From Nocardia australiensis (GTDB taxonomy: Bacteria; Actinomycetota; Actinomycetes; Mycobacteriales; Mycobacteriaceae): a stretch of DNA of 64,000 nt. Position numbers and translations under genes: made by a program. Location: NCBI RefSeq assembly GCF_020733705.1, contig NZ_JAJFZM010000017.1, forward strand, positions 372,001 to 436,000, given 5' to 3'. A model generated the notes under the pieces. The model did not search any database. It saw only the letters and a program-made list of their open reading frames with translations, and was not told where the DNA came from. Numbering within the stretch: the first letter of the stretch is position 1; every line of letters starts with the position of its first letter. This document shows, piece by piece, positions 49,356-58,389 of the stretch.

Positions 49356-50381
49356 ATGGTGACAACCGCAGCGGCCGGGAAGTTCCTCGTCGACCTGGCC
49401 GAGCGGTTGACGGTGTGCTGCGATCCCGGGACCATCCGCGCCGTACTGGATCGTGCCTGTGGCCGACAGCTCGACTCGCACGCGCCGGATGGACGCCGGG
49501 CCAGCACGCTGACCGTCTCCGGTATTCCGTTCGAAGCCAGTGTGAGCGGCCGCGGCGGGCAGTTCTCGCCTACGCTTCGCTATGCGACGGAGACCGCGAC
49601 GCAGGAGATGGAGTTCGGCTCGCGCATCACCGCTCAGATCGCCGCGATCCGGGACCTCGTCGCCTGGTTGCCGAACGGCGATGACAATGTCGCCGACATG
49701 TTCCAGTCCTTCGTCGAGACGCTGTATCCCGATCCGGCGAAAGTTCCGGCGCGGCATGGGTTCGCCACATGGCTGGGGCTGGTCCATCCCGCCGAAACGC
49801 CACATCATGCGGCCCGTCTCAAGCTGTACGGCGATCCAACGATCGTGCCGGGGGCGTTGCACCGGTTGCGCAGCGCATGGCCCGGATTCGCGGAATTGGC
49901 CGCCGTACCCGACCACGACACACTCTTCAAGCCGGCTATTGCCGCGATCGAGGTGAACGCGCGCGGCGAGGTGAACCACAAGATCTACTCGAGGGCCAGG
50001 TACAACGACGTCGCCCTGCCGATGAAACTGGTCCGCTATTTCGGCGACGCGGCATGGGAATTGCTGTCGGAGTTCGTTCGGTGTGGGGTCGACGCGGCCA
50101 CCCTCTACCAGCACGACGTCATGATCTGTTGTGCGCGCGGCGCGGGCACAACAGAATTCTCACTCTCCCTGGTCGCGACCCCGAACAATGACCTGACCGA
50201 GGTGGTACGCGAACTCGCGACCCGTCATCACGGCACCACTCATGCCGTTGACGCCCTCGCCCATGCCGCGCAATCGTGCGGGGCGAGATTGACCTATTCG
50301 GCGCTCGGACTCGGCTTTTCGCCCGAAACCGGCATCGGCAAACTCAACGTCTACGGCGCACCCACCTGGGATGCCGCATAG
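49356..50381 (+). CDS. DMATS/ABBA-type aromatic prenyltransferase-like protein
   Basis: 341 aa, starting two bases after the preceding stop. The order of segments follows bacterial DMATS enzymes: FEASVSGRGGQFSPTLRYATE (strand pair), the ARLKLYGDP strand after a WLGLVH strand, AIEVNARGEVNHKIYSRARY, EFSLSLVAT, and a final TYSALGLGFSPETGIGKLNV-Y strand. The recurrent (K/H)xxY/KxY strands, here KLY, KIY and NVY, are the diphosphate-shielding pattern of the PT-barrel. Such enzymes attach isoprenoid groups to indoles or other aromatics. The catalytic glutamate cannot be assigned with certainty. An enzyme of this kind in an ESX-like operon is unexpected. Confidence 0.5.
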   Translation: MVTTAAAGKFLVDLAERLTVCCDPGTIRAVLDRACGRQLDSHAPDGRRASTLTVSGIPFEASVSGRGGQFSPTLRYATETATQEMEFGSRITAQIAAIRDLVAWLPNGDDNVADMFQSFVETLYPDPAKVPARHGFATWLGLVHPAETPHHAARLKLYGDPTIVPGALHRLRSAWPGFAELAAVPDHDTLFKPAIAAIEVNARGEVNHKIYSRARYNDVALPMKLVRYFGDAAWELLSEFVRCGVDAATLYQHDVMICCARGAGTTEFSLSLVATPNNDLTEVVRELATRHHGTTHAVDALAHAAQSCGARLTYSALGLGFSPETGIGKLNVYGAPTWDAA

Positions 50382-50580
50382 CACTGGCACCACCGGATGC
50401 TCGATCACCCGCCGGCAGAACCCACGGGCGCCACGATCGCGGCCGTCACGACGACGACCGCTGACGCGACAACGACCGCAATGCCATCAGGAAGTCATCC
50501 CGAACGAGGCGACCGCAGCCCCGCGATGCGGGACGCCGTAGAAGGTAACGGGAGAAGCCAAAATCGTTCCGGTACACGGC

Positions 50581-52008
50581 TTACAGAGCCTTGAGTTCCT
50601 CGGTGATCTCGGAGACCATCTTCTTCGCGTCGCCGAACAGCATGGAGGTTTGGTCGGCGGTGAACAGCGGGTTTTCGATGCCGGCGTACCCGGAGGACAT
50701 CGACCGCTTGAGGACGATGACGGACTTGGACTGGTCGACGTTGAGGATCGGCATACCGTAGATCGGGCTGGCGGAGTCCTCGCGGGCGGCGGGGTTGGTG
50801 ACGTCGTTGGCACCGATGACGACGGTGACGTCGGTGCGCGAGAACTCGCCGTTGATGTCGTCCATTTCTTTCATCGCGTCGTACTCGACATCCGCCTCGG
50901 CGAGCAGGACATTCATGTGGCCGGGCATACGACCGGCAACCGGGTGGATCGCATACTTGACCTCGACACCATTGTCCTCGAGCAGCGCCGCCATCTCCTT
51001 GACCGCATGCTGGGCCTGCGCTACCGCCAGACCATAGCCGGGCACGACGATGATCTGGTTCGCGTACGCCATCTGGATCGCCGCATCCGACGCGGAGGTG
51101 GCCTTGACGGTGCCACCACTCGATGCGGCGGCGGTGCCGCCGTCGGCGTCACCGCCGCCGAAGGAACCGAAGATGATGGCCGGGATCGACCGGTTCATCG
51201 CCTTGGCCATCAGGTTGGTCAGGATCGACCCCGAGGCGCCGACGATCATGCCGGCGACGATCATCGCCTGATTGTTGAGCGCCAGACCCGCCGCGGCGGC
51301 CGAGAGGCCGGTCAGGGCGTTGAGCAGCGAGATCACCACGGGCATGTCGGCGCCGCCGATCGGCAGGACCACGAACAGGCCCATGACACCGGCCGCGACG
51401 AGCAGCCCGACGATCAGCCACGGCGACTGCGGGTCTCCGTCGGCGTTGACACCGATGTAGACGGCCAGGCCGATCGAGACCATCGCGAGGATGATGTTCG
51501 CCAGCTGGAACGCCTTCGCCGAGGCAACGACCTTCTTCTCGAGGTTCTTGTTCAGCAACTCCTGTAGCTTCGCGAACGCCACCAGTGAGCCCCAGAACGA
51601 GACCGAGCCGATAATCGCGGCGAACAACGAGCCGACGATGAACGGCGCCGACGGCACCGTCTGGACCGCGGTGAAGCCGTCGGAGTTGAGGAACTCGGCC
51701 CATGCGATGAGCGCGACGGTGCCGCCACCGACGCCGTTGAACAGTGCCACCAGCTGCGGCATCGACGTCATCTTCGTGCACAGCGCCGGCGGGACACCGA
51801 GGACGACACCGACCGCGAGACCGGCGACGATGAGGATCCAGTTGTCGGTGTCGCGGACATCAATCAGAACGGCGACCACGGCGATCAGCATGCCGACAGA
51901 AGCGATGTAGTTGCCGCGGACCGCGGTCCTCGGGCCGGTCAGACCCGACAGACCGTAGATGAACATCGCGAACGCGACGATGTAGAGGATCGAGACGATG
52001 TAACCCAT
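50581..52008 (-). CDS. pntB: NAD(P) transhydrogenase subunit beta
   Basis: 475 aa. Proton-translocating transhydrogenase. The N-terminal two thirds contain about nine membrane helices; the C-terminal NADP-binding domain III (from about 290) has VPGYGLAVAQAQHAVKEM, HPVAGRMPGHMNVLLAEADV and VIGANDVTNPAAR. It couples hydride transfer from NADH to NADP+ with the proton gradient. The ATG shares its A with the TGA of the upstream subunit (TGATG), so the three genes are coupled. Confidence 0.96.
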   Translation of the reverse strand: MGYIVSILYIVAFAMFIYGLSGLTGPRTAVRGNYIASVGMLIAVVAVLIDVRDTDNWILIVAGLAVGVVLGVPPALCTKMTSMPQLVALFNGVGGGTVALIAWAEFLNSDGFTAVQTVPSAPFIVGSLFAAIIGSVSFWGSLVAFAKLQELLNKNLEKKVVASAKAFQLANIILAMVSIGLAVYIGVNADGDPQSPWLIVGLLVAAGVMGLFVVLPIGGADMPVVISLLNALTGLSAAAAGLALNNQAMIVAGMIVGASGSILTNLMAKAMNRSIPAIIFGSFGGGDADGGTAAASSGGTVKATSASDAAIQMAYANQIIVVPGYGLAVAQAQHAVKEMAALLEDNGVEVKYAIHPVAGRMPGHMNVLLAEADVEYDAMKEMDDINGEFSRTDVTVVIGANDVTNPAAREDSASPIYGMPILNVDQSKSVIVLKRSMSSGYAGIENPLFTADQTSMLFGDAKKMVSEITEELKAL

Positions 52009-52352
52009 CAGGCGTCAGCCCCTTTCGTCTCGGCCGCCTGCTTGGTGGGCCGAGTGGCATCCTTCTTCGGCTTGAACATCGCGAGCATGCGGTCGGTGAC
52101 GACGAAGCCGCCGATGACGTTCAAGGTGCCGAACACCAGTGCGACGAACAGGATGACCTTGATCGACCAGGGGGCATCACCGGGTAGATGACCGAGCACG
52201 ACCAGCGCGCCGAGGACAACGATGCCGTGGATGGCGTTGGTGCCCGACATCAGCGGCGTGTGCAGCGTATTAGGGACCTTGGAGATGACGGCGAAGCCCA
52301 CGAACCCGGCCAGAACCAGGATCGCGATGTTCGCCAGCAGTTCGGTGTACAT
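52008..52352 (-). CDS. pntAB: NAD(P) transhydrogenase subunit alpha 2 (membrane part)
   Basis: 114 aa with three to four membrane helices (LLANIAILVLAGFVGFAVIS, HTPLMSGTNAIHGIVVLGAL, VILFVALVFGTLNVIGGFVV). It forms part of the proton channel with PntB. A separate small subunit is typical of the three-gene transhydrogenases. Both ends overlap neighbouring genes as TGATG. The tail is Lys/Thr-rich and cytosolic. Confidence 0.95.
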   Translation of the reverse strand: MYTELLANIAILVLAGFVGFAVISKVPNTLHTPLMSGTNAIHGIVVLGALVVLGHLPGDAPWSIKVILFVALVFGTLNVIGGFVVTDRMLAMFKPKKDATRPTKQAAETKGADA

Positions 52353-53488
52353 CAGGCGTTCACCTCCTCACGGATGACGCAGGCGGCGGCGAGGATCTCG
52401 TCGTCGAAGTCCGGCGCTAGGGCGCCGTTGTCGTCGAGCATCAGCTCGATAACGGCCTGCAGGTTCTTCGAATACAGCTCGGACGCGTGCCCGGGCATCG
52501 TCGCCGGCAGGTTCAACGGGCTGCAGATCGTCACACCGTGCTTGACGACGGTGCGGCCGGGCTCGGTCAGCTCGCAGTTGCCGCCCGTCTCGCCCGCCAG
52601 GTCAACGACCACACTGCCTGGCTTCATGCCCTGCACGGCGGCGGCGGTCACCAGGCGCGGCGCCGGACGGCCCGGCACCAGCGCCGTCGTGATGACCACG
52701 TCGAAGCCCTTGATCGCGTCCTCGAGCGCCCGCTGCTGCTCGGCCTGCTCGGCCTCGGTCAGCTCGCGGGCATACCCGCCCGCACCCGCGGCGTCGATGC
52801 CGAGGTCAAGCCACTGCGCACCGACGGAGCGAACCTGATCCGCGACCTCGGGACGCACGTCGTAACCGGTGACGCGGCCACCGAGACGCCTGGCCGTCGC
52901 CAGCGCCTGCAGACCGGCGACTCCGGCACCGAGGACCAGCACGCTCGCCGGCTTCACGGTGCCCGCCGCGGTGGTCATCATCGGGAAATACCGCGTCGAC
53001 TCCGATGCCGCCACCAGGACAGCCTTGTAACCTGCCACGTTCGCCTGCGACGAGAGCGCATCCATCACCTGTGCTCGCGAGATACGCGGAATCGCCTCGA
53101 CCGCGAAGGCCCGCACGCCGGCTGCCCGCAGGTCCGCGATCCGGTTGTCCGCATTGCGGGGCGCCAGGAAGCCGATCAGAGTCGAACCCGGGCGCAGCTT
53201 CGCGATCTCCTCCATCGACGGCGCGGCCACCTTCGCCACGATGTCCGCGGACCACGCGTCACCGATGGTGGCGCCCGCCTCGACGTACAACTCGTCAGGA
53301 ATCCGGGCAGCCAGGCCGGCCCCCAGCTCCACCACGACGTCGACGCCTTTGGCGGACAACGACGCCACAACCTTCGGCACCAACGCCACCCGCCGCTCGC
53401 CGTCGTTCGTCTCCCGAACGACACCAACACGGACCGCATCTGGTCGACTAGCAATCACGACATCTGTCGACGAATCGTCTGAACACAC
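52352..53488 (-). CDS. pntAA: NAD(P) transhydrogenase subunit alpha 1 (NAD-binding part)
   Basis: 378 aa from GTG 53488, preceded by AGAGGTG. It resembles alanine dehydrogenase: VGVVRETNDGERRVALVPKV at the N-terminus, NAD Rossmann VLVLGAGVAGLQALATARRLG, the mobile loop region with YARELTEAEQAEQQRAL, and ITTALVPGRPAPRLV. It binds NADH and passes hydride to domain III of PntB. It heads the pntAA-pntAB-pntB operon, which supplies NADPH. Confidence 0.95.
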   Translation of the reverse strand: MCSDDSSTDVVIASRPDAVRVGVVRETNDGERRVALVPKVVASLSAKGVDVVVELGAGLAARIPDELYVEAGATIGDAWSADIVAKVAAPSMEEIAKLRPGSTLIGFLAPRNADNRIADLRAAGVRAFAVEAIPRISRAQVMDALSSQANVAGYKAVLVAASESTRYFPMMTTAAGTVKPASVLVLGAGVAGLQALATARRLGGRVTGYDVRPEVADQVRSVGAQWLDLGIDAAGAGGYARELTEAEQAEQQRALEDAIKGFDVVITTALVPGRPAPRLVTAAAVQGMKPGSVVVDLAGETGGNCELTEPGRTVVKHGVTICSPLNLPATMPGHASELYSKNLQAVIELMLDDNGALAPDFDDEILAAACVIREEVNA

Positions 53489-53698
53489 ATTCGCACCTCT
53501 ACATTCAATGGGGGACAAAGACTTCCGAGTCAACGATCAGATTCGGTCAGCCCAACGATCGAAGTGGTCTTTCTCCTCGAGACGGCAAAATACGGCGCAC
53601 CGTCATCGTCGATCGACGACGACGGTGCGCTGCGTGGCAACATCCACGCGGGGTGTCGCGGCCGGATTCAGCTCGCGGACATCACCCGTCGCCCGATC

Positions 53699-54529
53699 TC
53701 AGGTCACCTGAGCGAATCCCAAGGGATCTCGCGATGTTGCACCGCCCTCGACCGGGATCATGCTTCCCGTGATGTAGCCGGCCGCCGGCGTCAGCAGGAA
53801 CGCGACAGTTCCCGCCACCTCGAAGGGTTGCCCCAACCGCTCGAGCAACGGCTGCCGAGTGATCGATCGCGCCGCGTCGGCCCCGACCGCATCGAGGTTC
53901 TCGACCATCCGCGTTGTCAGGAAGAATCCGGGCGCGACGCAGTTGACCCGCACGCCGGCCGGGCCGTACTGCTCTGCGAGCTGCTTGACCCATATGTTCA
54001 GGGCCGCTTTCGCCGGACCGTATCCCGGGGCCGCCTTGCTCGCGTACTGGGACCACACGCTCGAGATGAAGACGATGGACCCACCGCCGTTGTGTGCGAC
54101 CAGTGGCGCGAGCTGCTGGCCGAGTAGGAAGGCGTGCCGGGTGTTGACCCGGAAATCGTCCTCCCAGTCCGCGAGTGTGAACTCCGCCAACGGCTTCGCC
54201 GTCGTCTTGCCGATCACGTCGACAAACCCGTCGATGTCGCCGAACTCTCGCTCGACGAACGCCACGACCTCCGCGACCCCGGACTCAGTCGTCACGTCGG
54301 CACACAGCGACGGAGCGTTCAGTGCCGCACCGATCGACTTCACGCTCGTCGCGTCCACGTCGACACACGCCAGCTCGGCTCCCATGGAGGCCAACACCCG
54401 GCTGGTGTACTCACCGATACCGCCGCCCGCGCCGATCACGACGATCCGCTTTCCGTCCAGCCGGAACAGGCTGTCGTATGCGACTTCGGATGCGGCCAGA
54501 GGTTCATCGGCACGAAATGCTTCGGACAT
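53699..54529 (-). CDS. Short-chain dehydrogenase/reductase
   Basis: 276 aa from the ATG at 54529 (AAGGGA upstream; two more in-frame ATGs lie directly before). SDR features: coenzyme loop VVIGAGGGIGEYTSR, VDVDATS (acidic end of beta-2, so NAD preferred), catalytic SSVWSQYASKAAPGYGPAKAA (Ser, Tyr, Lys of YGPAK, longer Ser-Tyr gap than usual), and VNCVAPGFFLT. It is the last gene of a reverse-strand catabolic cluster. It probably oxidises an alcohol to the ketone used by the Baeyer-Villiger enzyme (inference). Confidence 0.88.
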   Translation of the reverse strand: MSEAFRADEPLAASEVAYDSLFRLDGKRIVVIGAGGGIGEYTSRVLASMGAELACVDVDATSVKSIGAALNAPSLCADVTTESGVAEVVAFVEREFGDIDGFVDVIGKTTAKPLAEFTLADWEDDFRVNTRHAFLLGQQLAPLVAHNGGGSIVFISSVWSQYASKAAPGYGPAKAALNIWVKQLAEQYGPAGVRVNCVAPGFFLTTRMVENLDAVGADAARSITRQPLLERLGQPFEVAGTVAFLLTPAAGYITGSMIPVEGGATSRDPLGFAQVT

Positions 54530-54599
54530 CATCATTCCCTTTTCGAGATCGGCTCTACGTAAACGCCCGACGAGATCTGCTGGGCGGGCTACACGGTCG

Positions 54600-55463
54600 T
54601 CAGGCCGTCGGCGAGGCCACCAGATCGGGTGCCGAGACAGCCTCGGCAAGGAAGCTGCCGAGGATCTGCCACGTCTGTTCAGGATGAGTGATGTTCGGCG
54701 CGTGCATGGCCGCCATCGTCACGACACGGGCGTGCGGCGCGAACTCGGCAATGCGTGCGGCCCAACCACTTTCGACCAGGACGTCGTTCTCCCCCTCGAG
54801 GAGCAGGACCGGCGTGGTCGTGCCGGTGAGGTTCGCCGGGTAGGGATCCGCCGGCCGAGCCACCTGTGCTGCCTCGGGCACCGGGATGTGCGGTGCGAAC
54901 ATGCACTGGTAGTGCCCGGGCTGGGTCGCCCACTTGTGTCGCAGCGCGACCTGCGCCTCGAACTCGTCGAAGGGGTCACAGAGCAGTCCGACGAGACGGC
55001 GGACGTCCTCGACGGTGCCATCGAAGGCCCCGAGCTGCGCCATGGTCTCGGTCTTCCACGGTCCCCCGGTTCCGTTGACGGTCGTCACCGATGCGATGCG
55101 GTCGACGAACTTCGAGTCGGTCAGTGCGCGCAGCGCGATCGAACCACCGAACGAGTTCCCGACAAGGTGGACCGGGGAATCGATGCCCAGTTCGTCGAGA
55201 AGCCGGAACAGGTGGGAGGTCCGGAAGGCGAACGGCGAGGTGTCCAGCGCCACGGTCTTCGCCGTACCGCCGAACCCGAGCAGGTCAGGGGCGATCACGT
55301 GATAGTCGGCAGCGGCAAGGGGAATCACGTCACCCCACGTCACATCGGCGCTGCCACCCCACGCCCCGTCGTGCAGGAACACCACTACCGGCTTACCCGG
55401 GGTGCCCGCGGACAGGTAGCGCGTAGCCGCGCCGTCCACCGTGACAATGTTCTCGATTGTCAT
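54600..55463 (-). CDS. Alpha/beta hydrolase (meta-cleavage-hydrolase/esterase type)
   Basis: 287 aa. Landmarks: oxyanion HDGAWGG, nucleophile GNSFGGSIAL, acid in EGENDVLVES, histidine in MAAMHAPNITHPE. The triad is complete. Placed directly after the Baeyer-Villiger monooxygenase, 21 bases apart, it is the likely hydrolase of the ester formed (known arrangement in 4-hydroxyacetophenone degradation; assignment here is inference). Confidence 0.88.
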   Translation of the reverse strand: MTIENIVTVDGAATRYLSAGTPGKPVVVFLHDGAWGGSADVTWGDVIPLAAADYHVIAPDLLGFGGTAKTVALDTSPFAFRTSHLFRLLDELGIDSPVHLVGNSFGGSIALRALTDSKFVDRIASVTTVNGTGGPWKTETMAQLGAFDGTVEDVRRLVGLLCDPFDEFEAQVALRHKWATQPGHYQCMFAPHIPVPEAAQVARPADPYPANLTGTTTPVLLLEGENDVLVESGWAARIAEFAPHARVVTMAAMHAPNITHPEQTWQILGSFLAEAVSAPDLVASPTA

Positions 55464-55484
55464 GTCAACCTCTCGTTTGATGAC

Positions 55485-57443
55485 TTACGAACCGTGTATC
55501 GACAGTTCGGCTCTGGTCCTGACGTCCGGGGTATTGGGTTCGAATGTGTAGTGTTCCGGCCGCACTTCGCTGGTTCCCTCCCAGTACTCCCGGGTGGTGA
55601 ACGGCCACATGATCGGTGATCGCCCCTTGGCGTCCTTGTACCAACTGCTGACCCCCGACCATCCCCAGGCGCGGAGACGGTTCGCCTGGTCCATCGCACG
55701 CTGGTAGCGGTCGTAGACCTCGGGCCGAAGGTCCATGGCGGCGTGTTCGCCTTCGAGTAGCGTCTTCATCGCACTGACGAGGTATGCGGCCTGACACTCC
55801 AGGAAGAAGACCAGGTTTCCGTGGACGACGAGGTTGGTGTTCGGGCCGTACATCATGAAGAAGTTGGGGAATCCGGGGACCGTGAGGCCCATGAAGGCGC
55901 CCGCGGCGCCGTCCCACGTCTCGTGCAGATCCCGTCCACCGGAACCTGACACCGAGATCGTGCTCAGGAAGTCCGACGCGGCGAAGCCGGTCCCGAAGAG
56001 GATCACGTCCGCCTCGATGTAGTCGCCGGCGTCGGTCCAGATCCCCTTCGCGTCGGCGCGGGTCACGCCACCCTTGACGATGTTCACGTTGTCCCGCTCG
56101 AGGGTTCGGATCCAGGTCCCGTCGTCCCGAATGATCCGCTTGGCACCCGGGGGGTAGTTCGGCACGACGTGCTCGACGAGCGCCTCGTCCTCACCGATCT
56201 GGTCGAGAAGATATGCCGTCAGCTGTTCGCGGATCTCCTCACCGGGCCCGGAGACGGCCCGCTCGGTGGGCGGGAACTGCGGATCGACGGTCGCGGCGTC
56301 GAGTTGGCCGATGACCCGGGGCAGGAAGATCGTGAAGCGGTAGTACGCCCGATACAACGGAAGGCGCCGGAGCAACCACCGCTCCCCCTCGTCGATGTCG
56401 CGGCGCAGTTCCGGGGTCGGCATGAGCCACGGCGGGGTCCGCTGCACAATCGTCACCTGCTCGGCGACCTGTGCTGCCGCCGGACCGAACTGGAGTGCGC
56501 TGGCGCCAGTACCGACCACGATGACGCGCTTGCCGGTCAGGTCAACCGAGTGGTCCCATTCCGCAGAGTGGAATGCCGGGCCCTCGAAGGTCTCGATCCC
56601 CGGGATGTTCGGGATGCTGGGATGGTTGAGCTGTCCCACCGCACTGATCACCGACTGGAATTCGCCGGTGTCCGTCGCGCCGTGCGCGTCCTTCGTCGTG
56701 ACGTCCCAGTGCTTCGCCGCGTCGTCCCAGTGTGCGCCGGTGACCTCCACGCCGAAGCTGATGTGCTCGTCGATGCCGAAGTGCTGTGCGAAAGCCCTCA
56801 GATAGTCGAGGATCACGCTCTGCCGGCAGAAGTAGGACGGCCAGTCGTAGGGGAAGATCGAGTAGGTATAGATGTGGCTGTGCACATCCGTCCGACAGTC
56901 GGGGTAGGTGTTCTCGGACCAGGTCCCACCAACGTCGTCGCCCTTCTCGTAGATGACGAAGGGGATGTTCGCCTGCTTCATCCGCAGCCCCGCGAGCAGG
57001 CCCGAGATTCCCGCTCCGATGATCGCAACCCGAAATTCTCTTTCAGGGGACAAACTTTCGAGCGTCCAGTCGGGCGCGCGTCGGTCCTCGTAGTCGGGAA
57101 CGAGTGCCTGGTCGAGTAGCGCGGCGACCTCGTCGTCCAGACCCCCGAGCCCCCAGGCGCCGATGGCGTCGAGCACGCGCCGACTCGGGCGCGCCGGCAC
57201 CGAAGCTCCGTTGGCCGCCAACTCTTCGAGTCGTGTCAGACAGTACTGTCGCACAGCGACTTCCGTCTCAGCATCCAGATTCCCCTGAGGCAGAAGAGTC
57301 GCGTCGGGTCGCCACTCGTCGCGCAGAACTCCGGTGTCGTCGGTCAGATGTGCAACCACCATGAGTAGTGCCGGGGTCTCGGCATACTCGATGAATTCTC
57401 GCAATTGTTCAACACTGGGAAGAGTTACAGCACTCTCGTCCAT
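55485..57443 (-). CDS. Baeyer-Villiger monooxygenase, 4-hydroxyacetophenone monooxygenase-like
   Basis: 652 aa from the ATG at 57443 (GGGAGA five bases upstream). A long N-terminal extension of about 135 residues (EYAETPALLMVVAHLTDDTG) precedes the FAD domain (VAIIGAGISGLLAGLRMKQA), as in HAPMO. The NADPH domain is GKRVIVVGTGASALQF. The usual BVMO fingerprint FxGxxxHxxxWP appears as FEGPAFHSAEWDH, the variant also found in HAPMO. MMYGPNTNLVVHGN and WGWSGVSSWYKDAKGR further match. It inserts oxygen into ketones to give esters or lactones, with FAD and NADPH. An aryl ketone substrate is plausible but not proven. Confidence 0.9.
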   Translation of the reverse strand: MDESAVTLPSVEQLREFIEYAETPALLMVVAHLTDDTGVLRDEWRPDATLLPQGNLDAETEVAVRQYCLTRLEELAANGASVPARPSRRVLDAIGAWGLGGLDDEVAALLDQALVPDYEDRRAPDWTLESLSPEREFRVAIIGAGISGLLAGLRMKQANIPFVIYEKGDDVGGTWSENTYPDCRTDVHSHIYTYSIFPYDWPSYFCRQSVILDYLRAFAQHFGIDEHISFGVEVTGAHWDDAAKHWDVTTKDAHGATDTGEFQSVISAVGQLNHPSIPNIPGIETFEGPAFHSAEWDHSVDLTGKRVIVVGTGASALQFGPAAAQVAEQVTIVQRTPPWLMPTPELRRDIDEGERWLLRRLPLYRAYYRFTIFLPRVIGQLDAATVDPQFPPTERAVSGPGEEIREQLTAYLLDQIGEDEALVEHVVPNYPPGAKRIIRDDGTWIRTLERDNVNIVKGGVTRADAKGIWTDAGDYIEADVILFGTGFAASDFLSTISVSGSGGRDLHETWDGAAGAFMGLTVPGFPNFFMMYGPNTNLVVHGNLVFFLECQAAYLVSAMKTLLEGEHAAMDLRPEVYDRYQRAMDQANRLRAWGWSGVSSWYKDAKGRSPIMWPFTTREYWEGTSEVRPEHYTFEPNTPDVRTRAELSIHGS

Positions 57444-57516
57444 CTCGATCTCCCGATTTCTTTTATCAACCATCTGCCGCAGGTTCGCCGCGCGACACTA
57501 GAAGGCGGAATTCCCT

Positions 57517-58344
57517 TCAGCTGGACTGCTCGGTCCCGCCCAGTCGGCGTTCATAGAATTCGTTCACCACGCCGGCAACCGGTCCGACATTCTCGAACGC
57601 CGCCATATGGCCCCCCTCGACCATCCGGAGCTCTGCCCCGGGAACAGCGGCAGCCAGAGCCTTGATCACCTCTGGAGTCGCACTGGTATCACCCTCGCCC
57701 CCGATCACCAATGTTGTTGGGGGGGACTTCCATTCAGAGGAGGACTGAATATAGTCGAGGTCGCACATCGCATCGAGGACGGATCCGTGCACACCCCCGT
57801 CGGTTGCCCTCAGACAAGCCCGGGCCCGCTCGACGAGCAGCCCGTTCGCCCGAATTGTGTCCTCGTCGAACCAGCGTTGCAGAGTGGGCTCCACGAGCTG
57901 CGCCATGCCGCCGTCGCCGCGCGCAACAGCGGCACGGTGCGCAGTGTGCTGTCGGCCCTGCGCGTCGAATGCCGCTGTCGTACCCATCAAGACCAGCGAC
58001 TCGACACTGTCACGATGTCTCGTGGCCAGCGCTTGTGCCACCATCCCGCCGAGGGAGACGCCGAGAACAGCGCTCGTTTCGATCCCGAGCTGATGCCACA
58101 GCGCAGCAACATCTTCGGCGAGCAGGTCGAGGGTGATCTCGGTTGCGCCGTACTCGGTTCCACCGTGTCCACGAAAATCCGGGCACAGGTAACGTCTGCC
58201 GTTGCCGAGTTCGCCGGCCAACTCCTCGTACCAAGACCCGTCGAGAGCGAGGGGATGCAGGCACGTCACGACACGCCTTCCGTGTCCGAACATCCTGTAG
58301 TTGAGCAGCGTGCCGTCAACCGTATGAACTCGACCGCGAATCAC
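57517..58344 (-). CDS. Alpha/beta hydrolase (3-oxoadipate enol-lactonase-like)
   Basis: 275 aa from GTG 58344 (GAAGGAGA upstream). Signatures: RVVTCLHPLALDGSWYEELA, CPDFRGHGGTEYG, nucleophile VLGVSLGGMVAQALA, acid in VIGGEGDTSATPE, histidine in MVEGGHMAAFEN. It resembles PcaD-type enol-lactonases. In this cluster it could open a lactone or hydrolyse an ester downstream of the monooxygenase. It lies 73 bases upstream of the BVMO gene in the same direction. Confidence 0.85.
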   Translation of the reverse strand: MIRGRVHTVDGTLLNYRMFGHGRRVVTCLHPLALDGSWYEELAGELGNGRRYLCPDFRGHGGTEYGATEITLDLLAEDVAALWHQLGIETSAVLGVSLGGMVAQALATRHRDSVESLVLMGTTAAFDAQGRQHTAHRAAVARGDGGMAQLVEPTLQRWFDEDTIRANGLLVERARACLRATDGGVHGSVLDAMCDLDYIQSSSEWKSPPTTLVIGGEGDTSATPEVIKALAAAVPGAELRMVEGGHMAAFENVGPVAGVVNEFYERRLGGTEQSS

Positions 58345-58389
58345 CAGTCGTTCTCCTTCCAAAACTACTGTGCAGATACACATCTGGCA

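Noticed and set aside
48577..49365. Gly-rich reverse frame with repeated GAGTLGGA-like units, resembling a PE_PGRS-type protein
   Set aside because: It is the complement of the hexapeptide repeat and Pro/Ala tail of the forward 585-aa gene, which has operon context and overlap.
53005..53711. Forward frames opposite pntAA
   Set aside because: Antisense to a certain gene, Pro/Arg-rich, no motif.
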